From: Tenacibaculum sp. 190524A05c
Lineage (GTDB): Bacteria > Bacteroidota > Bacteroidia > Flavobacteriales > Flavobacteriaceae
Length of the DNA: 64,000 nucleotides
Direction: 5' to 3'
NCBI RefSeq assembly: GCF_964036595.1
Contig: NZ_OZ038523.1
Span: 400,501-464,500 of the forward strand
Part shown: positions 32,941 to 42,042 of the stretch, piece after piece
How positions within the stretch are numbered: the first letter of the stretch is position 1
Layout of the letters: every line of letters begins with the position of its first letter
Position numbers and translations under genes: made by a program
The notes under the pieces: model-generated
Told to the model about the DNA's origin: nothing
The model's database searches: none
The model's input: the letters and a program-made list of their open reading frames with translations, nothing else

Positions 32941-33354
32941 ATGAAAAATTATTTGGACACCTCAGATGATGAATTTGAATTAAATTTCATCAATTGTAGA
33001 GTAAATCCTGGAGATTTTACTCATGAAGCACATCTAAGACTTGCATGGATAAATATTGTGAAATATGGTGCTGAAAAAGGTCAGATTAATATACTTAACC
33101 AATTGAAAAATTTTGTTATTCATGTTGGTGCTAAAGATAAGTTTCATACAACTTTAACTGTTGCTTCTTTTAATGTGATAAATCATTTTATTCAAAAATC
33201 AACTAGCCATAGTTTTACCGATTTTATTGAAGAATTTCCTTTGTTGAAATTTGATTTTAAAAAGTTTATCTATGCACATTATTCACTAGAGTTGATTAAT
33301 TCAGAACTGGCCAGAAGAAAATATGTATATCCAGATTTAATACCATTTGAGTAA
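32941..33354 (+). CDS. Conserved 137-aa protein with a histidine motif
   Basis: I know no named family for this protein, but the pattern F-x-H-E-A-H-L-R-L-A-W at residues 26-36 and F-H-T-T-L-T-V-A at about 72-79 is shared by a class of small uncharacterised bacterial proteins (a HxxHLRLAW-like signature followed by a H-x-T-x-T motif). The His residues could form a metal or acid-base site. There is no signal peptide. A further Tyr/Lys-rich C-terminus (KKFIYAHYSLELINSELARRK) follows. It lies 56 bp after moxR and ends before a bidirectional terminator. Confidence 0.65.
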   Translation: MKNYLDTSDDEFELNFINCRVNPGDFTHEAHLRLAWINIVKYGAEKGQINILNQLKNFVIHVGAKDKFHTTLTVASFNVINHFIQKSTSHSFTDFIEEFPLLKFDFKKFIYAHYSLELINSELARRKYVYPDLIPFE

Positions 33355-33362
33355 TTGAACAA

Positions 33363-33400
33363 ACAAAAAAAACTCGAAACAATGCTGTTCCGAGTTTTAA
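33363..33400. terminator. Bidirectional terminator between converging genes
   Basis: Stem AAAACTCG-A-AACA / TGTT-C-CGAGTTTT with a 4-nt loop and one mismatch. A- and T-runs lie on both sides. Confidence 0.85.
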
Positions 33401-33420
33401 GTTTTATAAATAGTGATAGA

Positions 33421-36282
33421 TTATTTTTTCACAATTCTTTTTGTAAATGATCTTTGTCCATCGCTTACTTCTAAAATATATACACCAGTCTGTAAATTAG
33501 TAAGATCAATTCTTCTTTCAACAGAACCACTTTCTAACGTTTGACCGATATAGTTTACGATTCTATATGTCGCATCTCTATCGTCACGTAAATTAATGTT
33601 CACAAAATTTACTGCTGGATTTGGATAAACAGTAGCGTCAAAAATTGGTTCTTCATTTCCAAGCTCACCATCAATTTCAATAGCAGCTAAAGGATTGAAT
33701 TCTATTCTAGCAGAACTTCCAATATTTACTGTATAATCTTCAACTTCACCGTAAGAGAAAGTCTCACAAGCTGTTGGAGCTCCATTCCATTTCATAGAAA
33801 CTCTCATTCTTGTTGCTCCTACATTAGCAGAAGTTGGTACATTAAATGTGTATGATAAATTACCAGAACTAGAAGAAGATCCAGAAACAACTTCTTCGCT
33901 AGTTTCGAAAGTACCATTTTGATTAAAGTCAATCCAAACTTTCCAATTTTCTGTATAAGATGATCCAGTGAATCCTGCACTTACAACAATTGTATTGCTA
34001 CCGTAAGATAAGTTACCAGTTTGACTTGTAAAGTTTCCGTATCCTCCATTAGCACTTGTACTGTTAGAAATTCCACCGATGGCAACATTATCGATATATT
34101 CATAGTTGACGTTGTTTCCTATTGAAGCACAATAAGAAACACTTGATGGTAAAGTGGTTACACTTACAGAATTACTAGAATTAGATACATTACCAGCAGC
34201 ATCTAAAGCTCTTACTGTAAATGAATATGTTGTATTCGCTGTTAAACCAGATACATTATAACTTGTAGTTGTTACCGTAGCTAATTTAGTCGATCCTCTA
34301 TAAACATCGTATCCTGTAACTCCAGTATTATCTGTTGATGAACTCCAAGCTAAACTAACAGATGTTTGAGTCGTGTTAGATGCAATTAATCCTGTTGGAG
34401 TAGAAGGTGCTTGTGTATCAGGAGTAGGTAATGTAGTTACATTTACTGAATTACTAGAATTTGAAACATTTCCTGCAGCATCAAAAGCTCTAACAGTAAA
34501 TGAGTATGTAGTATTTGCAGATAAGCTAGTTGCATTATAACTTGTTGAAGTTACTGTTGCGATTTTAGTAGATCCTCTGTAAACATCATATCCTGTTACT
34601 GCTGTATTATCTGAAGAAGCACTCCAAGCTAAATTTACCGTAGTTTGAGTTGTATTTGAAGCAACTAAACTAGATGGAATTGTTGGAGCTTGCGTATCTG
34701 GAGTTGGTTCTGTTCCGCCATCTATAGAATGTGTTCCTAAACCAGATGAAGTATTACTTGCGAATGTATCCCATTCAGAAGTGGCATAAGTTGTGTTTGG
34801 AGAAGTAACCGAAGATTTTCTTCTTAATGTTACATCTTTTCCAAAGTTTGAAGTACTACTAGGAGTTCCGACAACGTCAATTAAAGAGCTGTTTTTGAAT
34901 AGAGCTACGGCATCGTTTCCGTTAAAATTTGTAACTCCATTATTTGTGATGTTAGCAGCTTCAGTAATCGCTGTACTAGCACTTCCATGAGCAACAACAT
35001 AGACTTGTCCATTTGCTAATTGTCCAGAAAGATTTAAAGTACTACTCCATGAATTATTTCCATTCGTAGTCTTTCTTAAAGAGTATGAAGATAAATCAAC
35101 TGTTGATCCTGTAAAGTTTGCAATTTCAATCGCTTTATTATAAGATGATCCTTCAACATATTCCGAAATAATTAATTCAGTTGCAGTTCCAGAACCACTT
35201 CCACCTCCAGTAGTTGTGGTAACATTTGCTCCATTACTATTTCCTGAAGTATTAGCTGCAGCATCAAAAGCTCTTACATAAAATGTATATGTTGTACCTG
35301 CTGTTAATCCTGTAACATTATAAGAAGTAGATGTTGAAGTTCCTATTTGAGTTGATCCATTGTATATTGTATATCCAGTAACACCTACATTATCTGTTGA
35401 AGCAGACCAAGCTAAATCAACTGAAGTTGATGTAATATTAGATGCAATTAAAGCTGATGGGTTAGAAGGAGCTTGAGTATCACTCCCACCTGTGCTTCCG
35501 AATAGATCTTCAGCTTGTGGACCTCCCCAAATTTGAGTCGCTAAGGCTGGATTATCAATAAAAGGATTTCTATTTCCTTGCTCTGTTTCTAAAACAGGAT
35601 TTCTTTGTTTTTCTAAATCAGAAACTGGATCTTCGGCATTCCATTGTAAGAATAAATCGATCATATTTGGATCGGTAACAACCGCATTTCCAACTCCAAC
35701 ATTAGTTGGTAACGTTTGATTTCCGTATCTCAAATACATATACATCATCATTCTTGCAACATCACCTTTCCATTCGTCACCAGGAAACCAATGTCCTTGT
35801 GCTGTAATGTAAGAAGGAGTTCCACTTCCAGCCGCAAATTTTCTATTGCTTCTAGAAGAGTTTCTCTGTGCATCGCATGGTCTCAAGTTATGAGCATCTG
35901 CACCAGGGCCAGAAGTTCCTAAATTTGGACTTGCAAGAGATTTTGAATACACATGTTCTCTGTTCCAAACACCAGATCCTCCACCATTATCGTCTCTTCC
36001 TCTTGTTCTATCATTTGTGATGTCAGAATCTGTGTCATTCCATCCATAAATTAATAGTACTCTAGAAGAGTTTGTTGGATCCAAATCTGTTTGTTTTAAT
36101 GCATTCCAAACACCTGGAGTATAACTTAAAAAGTTAGTGTGTGTTGAAATGATTTTTGTAGCTAGTTCGTCTTTTAAAGCAGATCCGCTTAAGTTCAAAT
36201 TTACATCGTTGTAGTACGACGGAATTTGAGCTTCTATTGATAGAGACACTATCAATAAAAGTAAGGGTAGTAATTTTTTCAT
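33421..36282 (-). CDS. Secreted endonuclease I with FN3, lamin-tail, GEVED and T9SS sorting domains
   Basis: A 953-aa modular secreted nuclease. Domains in order: signal peptide (1-18); endonuclease I fold with the His-metal motif NREHVYSKSLASPN near 108 and DAHNLRPCDAQRN near 129 (about 20-260); fibronectin III at about 270-355; lamin-tail domain at about 362-515 (IISEYVEGSSYNKAIEI); two further FN3 at about 525-615 and 620-710, nearly identical to each other; a GEVED domain at about 715-850 (WIDFNQNGTF, SYGEVEDYTVNI); and a C-terminal type IX sorting tail (VYPNPAVNFVNI, LQTGVYILEV, ending RIVKK). It should degrade extracellular nucleic acid for nutrients. Cargo of the type IX system is inference from the tail. 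Confidence 0.93.
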   Translation of the reverse strand: MKKLLPLLLLIVSLSIEAQIPSYYNDVNLNLSGSALKDELATKIISTHTNFLSYTPGVWNALKQTDLDPTNSSRVLLIYGWNDTDSDITNDRTRGRDDNGGGSGVWNREHVYSKSLASPNLGTSGPGADAHNLRPCDAQRNSSRSNRKFAAGSGTPSYITAQGHWFPGDEWKGDVARMMMYMYLRYGNQTLPTNVGVGNAVVTDPNMIDLFLQWNAEDPVSDLEKQRNPVLETEQGNRNPFIDNPALATQIWGGPQAEDLFGSTGGSDTQAPSNPSALIASNITSTSVDLAWSASTDNVGVTGYTIYNGSTQIGTSTSTSYNVTGLTAGTTYTFYVRAFDAAANTSGNSNGANVTTTTGGGSGSGTATELIISEYVEGSSYNKAIEIANFTGSTVDLSSYSLRKTTNGNNSWSSTLNLSGQLANGQVYVVAHGSASTAITEAANITNNGVTNFNGNDAVALFKNSSLIDVVGTPSSTSNFGKDVTLRRKSSVTSPNTTYATSEWDTFASNTSSGLGTHSIDGGTEPTPDTQAPTIPSSLVASNTTQTTVNLAWSASSDNTAVTGYDVYRGSTKIATVTSTSYNATSLSANTTYSFTVRAFDAAGNVSNSSNSVNVTTLPTPDTQAPSTPTGLIASNTTQTSVSLAWSSSTDNTGVTGYDVYRGSTKLATVTTTSYNVSGLTANTTYSFTVRALDAAGNVSNSSNSVSVTTLPSSVSYCASIGNNVNYEYIDNVAIGGISNSTSANGGYGNFTSQTGNLSYGSNTIVVSAGFTGSSYTENWKVWIDFNQNGTFETSEEVVSGSSSSSGNLSYTFNVPTSANVGATRMRVSMKWNGAPTACETFSYGEVEDYTVNIGSSARIEFNPLAAIEIDGELGNEEPIFDATVYPNPAVNFVNINLRDDRDATYRIVNYIGQTLESGSVERRIDLTNLQTGVYILEVSDGQRSFTKRIVKK

Positions 36283-36323
36283 TTATTTATTTATTAAAAC
36301 CGAGCAAATTTCCCGATCCTATG

Positions 36324-36344
36324 TTAACAAAATATTAACAAAAC
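36324..36344. repeat. Two tandem TTAACAAAA units before the nuclease gene
   Basis: TTAACAAAAT at 36324-36333 and TTAACAAAAC at 36335-36344, 11 bp apart, that is one helical turn. They lie 42-62 bp upstream of the nuclease ATG. A regulator site is possible, but the AT-rich context makes chance likely too. Confidence 0.3.
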
Positions 36345-36448
36345 ATTATGAATATAGAAGTTATCAACAAAGTTATTAGCAAATCAATGAAAATCAACTT
36401 ATAAGAGTATATGTAAGGAAAATTAGACGTTATTTCTATAGAAAAGTG

Positions 36449-36456
36449 TAAATTTG
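36449..36456 (+). promoter_or_regulatory. -7 box for pheT
   Basis: TAAATTTG matches TAnnTTTG and lies 24 bp before the ATG at 36481. The in-frame codon at 36454 lies inside the box, so translation from there is unlikely. Confidence 0.5.
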
Positions 36457-36480
36457 CAAGCCAAAAGAGGAAAAAACAAA

Positions 36481-38907
36481 ATGAAGATATCATATAACTG
36501 GCTACAACAATTTTTACAATTAGACTGGTCTCCTGAAAAAACAGGAGAATTACTAACTGATCTTGGGTTAGAAGTTGAGGGTATTGAGTTAAAAGAAAGT
36601 ATTAAAGGTAGCTTAAAAGGTGTAGTAGTAGGAGAGGTGTTAACATGTAAAAAACACCCAAATGCGGATAAGTTAAAAGTAACTACTGTAAATCTTGGTC
36701 AAGGTGAACCTGTACAAATAGTTTGTGGAGCTCCAAATGTTGATGCTGGACAAAAAGTACCTGTAGCGACAATTGGTACAATGTTATATGATGAGAAAGG
36801 AGAAGGTTTCAAAATCAAGAAAGGTAAAATTAGAGGTGAGGAAAGTCATGGAATGATTTGTGCTGAGGATGAACTTGGTCTAGGAAATAGTCATGATGGT
36901 ATTATGATTTTAAAGGAAGATTTGGTACCAGGAACTCCATGTGCTGATGTGTTTAAAATTGAAACGGATCATGTCTTTGAAATCGGATTAACACCAAACC
37001 GTGCCGATGCTATGAGTCATTATGGTGTTGCTCGTGATTTAAGAGCAGGTTTAATGCAAAAAGATGTAAACCTTGAATTAATTTCTCCTTCTGTTTCAGA
37101 TTTTCATGTTGATGAAAGACGATTAAAGATCGACATTGAAGTTGAAAATAAAGAGCTAATTCCTAGATATTGTGGAATTACAATTACAGATGTTGAAGTT
37201 AAAGAATCTCCAGAGTGGATTAAAAATAGATTAAAAGCCATTGGAATTGCACCAAAGAATAATGTAGTTGATATTACGAACTACGTATTACATGAACTTG
37301 GTCAGCCTTTACATGCTTTTGATGCTTCTAAAATTAGAGGAAATAAAGTTGTAGTCAAAACTTTAGAAGAGGGAACTAAATTTGTGACTTTAGATGAAGT
37401 TGAAAGAGAGTTATCTGCTGAAGATATTATGATTTGTGATGCTGAAGATAACCCGTTATGTATTGGTGGAGTTTTTGGGGGATTAAAATCTGGAGTTACG
37501 GAAAATACGACAACAGTTTTCTTAGAAAGTGCATATTTTAATCCGGTTGCTATTCGTAAAACAGCTAAACGTCATGGATTAAATACTGATGCTTCTTTCC
37601 GTTTTGAAAGAGGAATTGATATCAATCAAACAAAGTATGCATTAAAAAGAGCAGCTTTATTGATTGAAGAATACGCTGGTGGAAAATTGTCTTCTGATAT
37701 TTTAGATTTCTTTCCTGAAAAAGTGAAGGATTTTGAAGTATTCTTATCTTTTGATAGTGTGTACAGATTAATCGGTCAAGAAATTCCAAAAGAAACAATA
37801 AAGAATATTTTAGCATCTTTAGAAATTAAAATTAATAGTGTTACTGAAGCTGGTTTAGGTTTAGTAATTCCTTCTTATAGAGTTGATGTTCAAAGAGAAG
37901 CTGATATTATTGAAGAAATCTTAAGAGTTTACGGATATAATAACATTGAATTCTCACACAAATTGAATGCATCAATTTCTTTTGATGATGATAAACAAGT
38001 TAAAGTTGAGAATACCATTGCAAACCAATTAGTATCAATTGGTTTCAATGAAACTATGTCAAATTCTTTAACTAAAGAAGATTATATCTCTTTATCTGAA
38101 GACTTAAATGCTAACTTTAATGTAGAAATGTTGAATCCTTTAAGTAGTGATTTAAAGGTAATGAGACAGTCTTTATTATTTAGCGGATTAGAGAGCATCG
38201 CATATAATATTAACAGAAAGAATAATGCTTTAAAATTCTTTGAATTTGGTAAAACATACCACAAATTTGAAAGTGGATATGAAGAACAAAAGCATTTAAC
38301 TTTATTTGTTACGGGAAGCAGAGTAAAAGATTCTTGGAAAGTAGCGAATACAGCTTCTGATTTCTTCTATTTAAAAGGAGTAATCTCAAGTTTATTCGAA
38401 AGAGTTGGACTAACAAACTTAAAAACATCTCCAAGTAAATCTGATGTATTCTCGGAAGGACTTACCCTTAGTTTAGGAAAAACGAAGTTGGTAGATTTTG
38501 GAGTTGTTAAACGTTCTATTTTAAAGGAATTCTCAATTAAACAAGAAGTGTTATTTGCAGATATTAAATGGGATGTAATTCTACCATTAGTTGGTAAAAA
38601 GAAAATTAAAGTAGCAGATTTACCTAAGTTCCCAGCAGTAAAGAGAGATTTAGCTTTATTGTTAGATCAAAAGGTAGAATTTAAAGAATTATATAATTTA
38701 GCTTTCCAATCAGAACGTAAATTATTGAAAGAAGTAGATTTATTCGATGTTTATGAAGGAAAGAATTTACCAGAAGGTAAAAAGTCATATGCAGTAAGTT
38801 TTGTGTTACAAGATGAAAACAAAACACTTAACGATAAGCAGATTGATAAAATAATGCAAAAATTACAGCAAACATTCGAAAAGAATGTTGGTGCAGAATT
38901 AAGATAG
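36481..38907 (+). CDS. pheT: Phenylalanine-tRNA ligase beta subunit
   Basis: An 808-aa subunit of the (alpha-beta)2 synthetase. The start is MKISYNWLQQFLQLDW; an upstream in-frame codon at 36454 overlaps the promoter box and is rejected. The N-terminal tRNA-binding (EMAP-like) domain is present (VVGEVLTCKKHPNADKLKV), then the B3/B4 editing domain (VDITNYVLHELGQPLHAFD), the B5 domain and the core, and the C-terminal anticodon-binding (FDX-ACB) domain (LPKFPAVKRDLALLLD). The length is normal. pheS is not in the window. A terminator follows and pyrD comes next. Confidence 0.97.
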   Translation: MKISYNWLQQFLQLDWSPEKTGELLTDLGLEVEGIELKESIKGSLKGVVVGEVLTCKKHPNADKLKVTTVNLGQGEPVQIVCGAPNVDAGQKVPVATIGTMLYDEKGEGFKIKKGKIRGEESHGMICAEDELGLGNSHDGIMILKEDLVPGTPCADVFKIETDHVFEIGLTPNRADAMSHYGVARDLRAGLMQKDVNLELISPSVSDFHVDERRLKIDIEVENKELIPRYCGITITDVEVKESPEWIKNRLKAIGIAPKNNVVDITNYVLHELGQPLHAFDASKIRGNKVVVKTLEEGTKFVTLDEVERELSAEDIMICDAEDNPLCIGGVFGGLKSGVTENTTTVFLESAYFNPVAIRKTAKRHGLNTDASFRFERGIDINQTKYALKRAALLIEEYAGGKLSSDILDFFPEKVKDFEVFLSFDSVYRLIGQEIPKETIKNILASLEIKINSVTEAGLGLVIPSYRVDVQREADIIEEILRVYGYNNIEFSHKLNASISFDDDKQVKVENTIANQLVSIGFNETMSNSLTKEDYISLSEDLNANFNVEMLNPLSSDLKVMRQSLLFSGLESIAYNINRKNNALKFFEFGKTYHKFESGYEEQKHLTLFVTGSRVKDSWKVANTASDFFYLKGVISSLFERVGLTNLKTSPSKSDVFSEGLTLSLGKTKLVDFGVVKRSILKEFSIKQEVLFADIKWDVILPLVGKKKIKVADLPKFPAVKRDLALLLDQKVEFKELYNLAFQSERKLLKEVDLFDVYEGKNLPEGKKSYAVSFVLQDENKTLNDKQIDKIMQKLQQTFEKNVGAELR

Positions 38908-38910
38908 TAT

Positions 38911-38936
38911 AAGCTCCTTTTGGGAGCTTTTTTTAT
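38911..38936 (+). terminator. Rho-independent terminator of pheT
   Basis: Stem AAGCTCC / GGAGCTT with a 5-nt loop, then a run of seven T. It starts four bases behind the pheT stop. Confidence 0.85.
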
Positions 38937-38952
38937 AAAATAAAAGTAAGTA

Positions 38953-39987
38953 ATGTATAAATTAATTATTCGTCCTATTTTTTTTCTTTTCGATCCTGAA
39001 AAGATTCATCATTTTACATTTTCATTAGTTAAGTTTCTTTCACGGATTCCATTTGTGAGTGGAATTTTTAGAGGGTTATATCAAGTTAATGATAAAAAAT
39101 TAGAACGTAATTTATTTGGGTTAACATTTAAGAATCCGGTAGGATTAGCTGCGGGTTTTGATAAAAATGCTGTATTATATAATGAGTTAGCTGATTTTGG
39201 TTTTGGTTTTATAGAAATCGGAACGGTAACTCCAAAAGGTCAAGTTGGGAATCCTAAACAACGCTTATTTAGATTAAAAGATGATAAAGGAATTATCAAT
39301 CGAATGGGATTTAATAATGAAGGATTAGAAGCTGCGATACAACAGTTAAAAAAGAATAAAGGAAAGGTAATTATTGGAGGTAATATTGGTAAGAATACAG
39401 CCACTAAACCAGAAGACTACACTGCGGATTATACTTTATGTTTTGAAGAATTACACCCACATGTAGATTATTTTGTGTTGAATGTAAGCTGTCCGAATGT
39501 TTCGAGTCATGCCAAATTGGAAGATGCTGATTATTTAAAAGAGTTAATTACGGAAGTTCAAAAAATTAATAATACAAAATCTGTTCAAAAACCAATTCTA
39601 TTAAAAATTGCACCAGATTTAAATACAAATCAGTTAGATGAGATTATTACTCTAGTTGCTGATACTAAAATCGATGGTGTAATTGCGTCTAATACTTCAG
39701 TAGATAGAAAAGGATTAAAAGCTTCTGATGAGAGATTAAAAGAAATTGGAAATGGAGGATTAAGTGGTCAACCGATAAAAGATAAAAGCACGAAGGTTAT
39801 TAAATATTTATCGGATAATTCAAATAAATCATTCCCAATTATTGGAGTAGGTGGTATCCATTCTGAAAAAGATGCATTAGAAAAAATAGATGCAGGAGCG
39901 GATTTAGTTCAAATTTATACTGGATTTATATACGAAGGACCAGCTTTAATAAAACGTATAAATAAGGCTATTTTAAAAAGAGCTTAA
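38953..39987 (+). CDS. pyrD: Quinone-dependent dihydroorotate dehydrogenase (class 2)
   Basis: A 344-aa FMN enzyme that oxidises dihydroorotate to orotate in pyrimidine synthesis and passes electrons to membrane quinone. The N-terminal helices that face the membrane ([20 protein letters not shown]) mark class 2. The FMN and substrate motifs are [44 protein letters not shown] and VNVSCPN (with the catalytic Ser of class 2 nearby), and [16 protein letters not shown]. The length is normal. It stands behind the pheT terminator and three bases before the LysE-type gene, so these may be cotranscribed. Confidence 0.97.
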   Translation: MYKLIIRPIFFLFDPEKIHHFTFSLVKFLSRIPFVSGIFRGLYQVNDKKLERNLFGLTFKNPVGLAAGFDKNAVLYNELADFGFGFIEIGTVTPKGQVGNPKQRLFRLKDDKGIINRMGFNNEGLEAAIQQLKKNKGKVIIGGNIGKNTATKPEDYTADYTLCFEELHPHVDYFVLNVSCPNVSSHAKLEDADYLKELITEVQKINNTKSVQKPILLKIAPDLNTNQLDEIITLVADTKIDGVIASNTSVDRKGLKASDERLKEIGNGGLSGQPIKDKSTKVIKYLSDNSNKSFPIIGVGGIHSEKDALEKIDAGADLVQIYTGFIYEGPALIKRINKAILKRA

Positions 39988-39990
39988 TAC

Positions 39991-40611
39991 ATGTTAGAAA
40001 TATTAATCTCTTTCGCGTTATCTACTGGTGCTTTAGCTATATCTCCTGGTCCTGACAATATTTTTGTATTAACTCAAAGTATTGTAAATGGAAGGAAGTT
40101 TGGAATTGCAACAGTTTTAGGACTTATGACAGGTTGTATAATTCATACTACTTTAATAGCGTTTGGTGTTTCAGAAATTATACGAACTAATGAGAATATT
40201 TTCTTTATTATAAAGTTATTCGGAGCAGCTTATTTGCTGTATTTGTCTTATAAAGTCTATAAAAGTGATGCAAAAATTGCTTTTTCTACAGAGAATGTAG
40301 AGAAGAAATCGACATTCGAATTGTTTAAAACTGGATTTTGGATGAATATTTTGAATCCAAAAGTTACTATATTTTTCTTAGCGTTCTTTCCACAGTTTTT
40401 ATTTTCAAAAACAATCTCTACTGTTATACAATTCTATGTGTTAGGTGGGATTTTTATTTTGGTTTCATTTATTGTATTTTCTTTAATAGCCATTTTAGCA
40501 GGCTCTATTTCTGAGTTCATTAAGAGAAACCAAAATGTGGGTGTATTCCTAAAGTGGTTACAAATTATAGTGTTTGTGGGAATTGCAATTTTTATTTTAA
40601 TTCCAGATTAA
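39991..40611 (+). CDS. LysE-family amino-acid/metabolite exporter
   Basis: A 206-aa inner-membrane protein with five to six hydrophobic helices. The N-terminal signature is SPGPDNIFVLTQSIVNGRKFGIATVLGLMTGC, the RhtB/LysE pattern, and GFWMNILNPKVTIFFLAFFPQF matches the second conserved segment. It is expected to export amino acids or related small molecules. It lies three bases behind pyrD and converges with the YfiT-like gene at its 3' end with one base between the stops. Confidence 0.88.
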   Translation: MLEILISFALSTGALAISPGPDNIFVLTQSIVNGRKFGIATVLGLMTGCIIHTTLIAFGVSEIIRTNENIFFIIKLFGAAYLLYLSYKVYKSDAKIAFSTENVEKKSTFELFKTGFWMNILNPKVTIFFLAFFPQFLFSKTISTVIQFYVLGGIFILVSFIVFSLIAILAGSISEFIKRNQNVGVFLKWLQIIVFVGIAIFILIPD

Positions 40612-40612
40612 A

Positions 40613-41140
40613 TCACCATTCCATTCGTTTTACTAAATTTTCTATATGAGCGAAATGATGGTTACAATGCCAAGCATAAATACCGATATTTTCTTTTAAG
40701 GTTACTTTTTCATTTCCATCAGGATGAATAAAATATTGCTCTAATTCTTCTGGTTTTAATAGTTTTAGAAAGTAAACCCATTTGGCATGTAAAGTTTTTA
40801 GCGAGTTTAATGAAAGCTCTATTGGTCCATTTTTAGAATCTGGAAGTTCTGCCCACCTTTCTTCATAATACGCCTTAATAACAGGTTTGTCTTCGGTTAA
40901 AGTCCACTTAAAACGCGTGTAGGAATTATGATGACTATCAGCACAATGATGTACTACTTGACGAATAGTCCAACCTTCATCACGATAAGGAGTATCCAAT
41001 TGATCTTGATTAAGATTGGAAACTAATTTTTGAAGTCTATCAGGAAAATCTTCAATTACTTGAATCCAATTTTCAATATGTTCTGTAAGTATTTCTGAGG
41101 GTATTTCTGGCTTTCCAATTGGATATTTTAGATGTTCCAT
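40613..41140 (-). CDS. YfiT/DinB-family metal-dependent (thiol) transferase or hydrolase
   Basis: A 175-aa four-helix bundle of the DinB superfamily. The metal site is formed by three His: VVHHCADSHHNSYTRFK near residues 66-82, and IYAWHCNHHFAHIENL near 150-165. The N-terminal YPIGKPEIPSEI is typical of the Bacillus YfiT group, which includes bacillithiol S-transferases. The real substrate thiol or hydrolysis activity is unknown here. It lies four bases behind the TPR lipoprotein gene on the same strand. Confidence 0.85.
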   Translation of the reverse strand: MEHLKYPIGKPEIPSEILTEHIENWIQVIEDFPDRLQKLVSNLNQDQLDTPYRDEGWTIRQVVHHCADSHHNSYTRFKWTLTEDKPVIKAYYEERWAELPDSKNGPIELSLNSLKTLHAKWVYFLKLLKPEELEQYFIHPDGNEKVTLKENIGIYAWHCNHHFAHIENLVKRMEW

Positions 41141-41144
41141 GCTA

Positions 41145-41831
41145 TTACTTATTTGTTAGTCGTTCTAGGTTTCTTTTAGAACTTCTATTTTCAGGATTTA
41201 TACTAAGTGCTTTTTTATAACTTTCTATAGCCTTTGCAGTATCTTTTTGCTTCTTATAGGCATCTCCGAGACTATCAAATGTATTAGAACTTCTAGGATA
41301 TAATTCGGTATTAATTTTAAAAATATAAATAGCTTTTTCCATATCGTCATTTCTTAAATAACTATAACCTGTTCGATTTAGATTTCTTTCTCTAATTACA
41401 GGATTTAAACTATCTCTTTCTTTAATTTGTTTGTATCCTTTTAATGCGAGTTCATAATTGTTTTCTTCAAGGTATTCACTAGGAGTTTTTTCTCCGTCTT
41501 TTAACTTTAAAAAAGTAAATTTTTCACCTTCATGTTCTCTTTTCTCAGCTAAAACAATCTTACTTTCCTTAGTGTTGAAAATGAGTTTTTCATTTAATTC
41601 CTTGGCATAGAATACACTATCATTAACTTTTAATGGCTTTAAATCAGAGTTTCGCCATTTTAAGTATAATTCTTGATCTTTAAACAATACTTCAATTACT
41701 TCATCAGCATTAAAGAAGTATCTACCAGAAGCATTATTGATAAAGTCTTGGTCATTTTTTTTAGAGGTACAATTTATCAATAAAATTGCGCATAGAAGTG
41801 AGAAAAAAAGTTTAGCTTTCATAGAGTTCAT
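41145..41831 (-). CDS. TPR lipoprotein
   Basis: A 228-aa lipoprotein (lipobox LLINC, Cys21 from the first ATG). A MKAKLF start at 41822 is equally possible and gives a more usual signal peptide. Residues 30-120 form a beta-rich domain (GRYFFNADEVIEVLF, FTFLKLKDG). The C-terminal half has two to three TPR units (ERNLNRTGYSYLRNDDMEKAIYIF and TFDSLGDAYKKQKDTAKAIESY). The function is unknown; such proteins often come from genes for beta-lactamase-like esterases followed by TPR. It lies directly before the YfiT-like gene. Confidence 0.65.
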   Translation of the reverse strand: MNSMKAKLFFSLLCAILLINCTSKKNDQDFINNASGRYFFNADEVIEVLFKDQELYLKWRNSDLKPLKVNDSVFYAKELNEKLIFNTKESKIVLAEKREHEGEKFTFLKLKDGEKTPSEYLEENNYELALKGYKQIKERDSLNPVIRERNLNRTGYSYLRNDDMEKAIYIFKINTELYPRSSNTFDSLGDAYKKQKDTAKAIESYKKALSINPENRSSKRNLERLTNK

Positions 41832-41899
41832 TTAAGTATTAAAAATAAGACGAAATTTTTTATTTGATGTTACAGCTTTAAGACTTAAATTCATTTGGT

Positions 41900-41926
41900 T
41901 GGCATAACTATTGACTTACTATAGTA
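41900..41926 (+). promoter_or_regulatory. Candidate sigma-54-like promoter and palindrome upstream of lon
   Basis: TGGCAT-N5-TTGA at 41900-41914 follows the sigma-54 pattern TGGCAC-N5-TTGC with two mismatches and the right 12-bp GG-to-G spacing. The 10-bp palindrome TACTATAGTA (41917-41926) directly follows. The leader to the lon ATG would be over 110 nt. This is a weak call: the invariant C of the -12 element is missing. Confidence 0.3.
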
Positions 41927-42042
41927 GAATAGATAACTGTTTTAATATTAATTCACTGTATATAAGTGTTTTGTGGTTTTTTATTCTGATATATAAAAAT
42001 TGAAGTAAGATATTTAATGTCATATTGACAGATATAAAAGAT

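Noticed and set aside
33421..36282. Repeated DNA in the nuclease gene as a possible mobile element.
   Set aside because: The repeats are FN3 modules in frame; no transposase or terminal inverted repeats are present.
42025..42042. In-frame TTG start for lon, 18 bases upstream of the ATG.
   Set aside because: The ATG at 42043 gives a typical Lon N-terminus; the TTG is only an open-frame extension.
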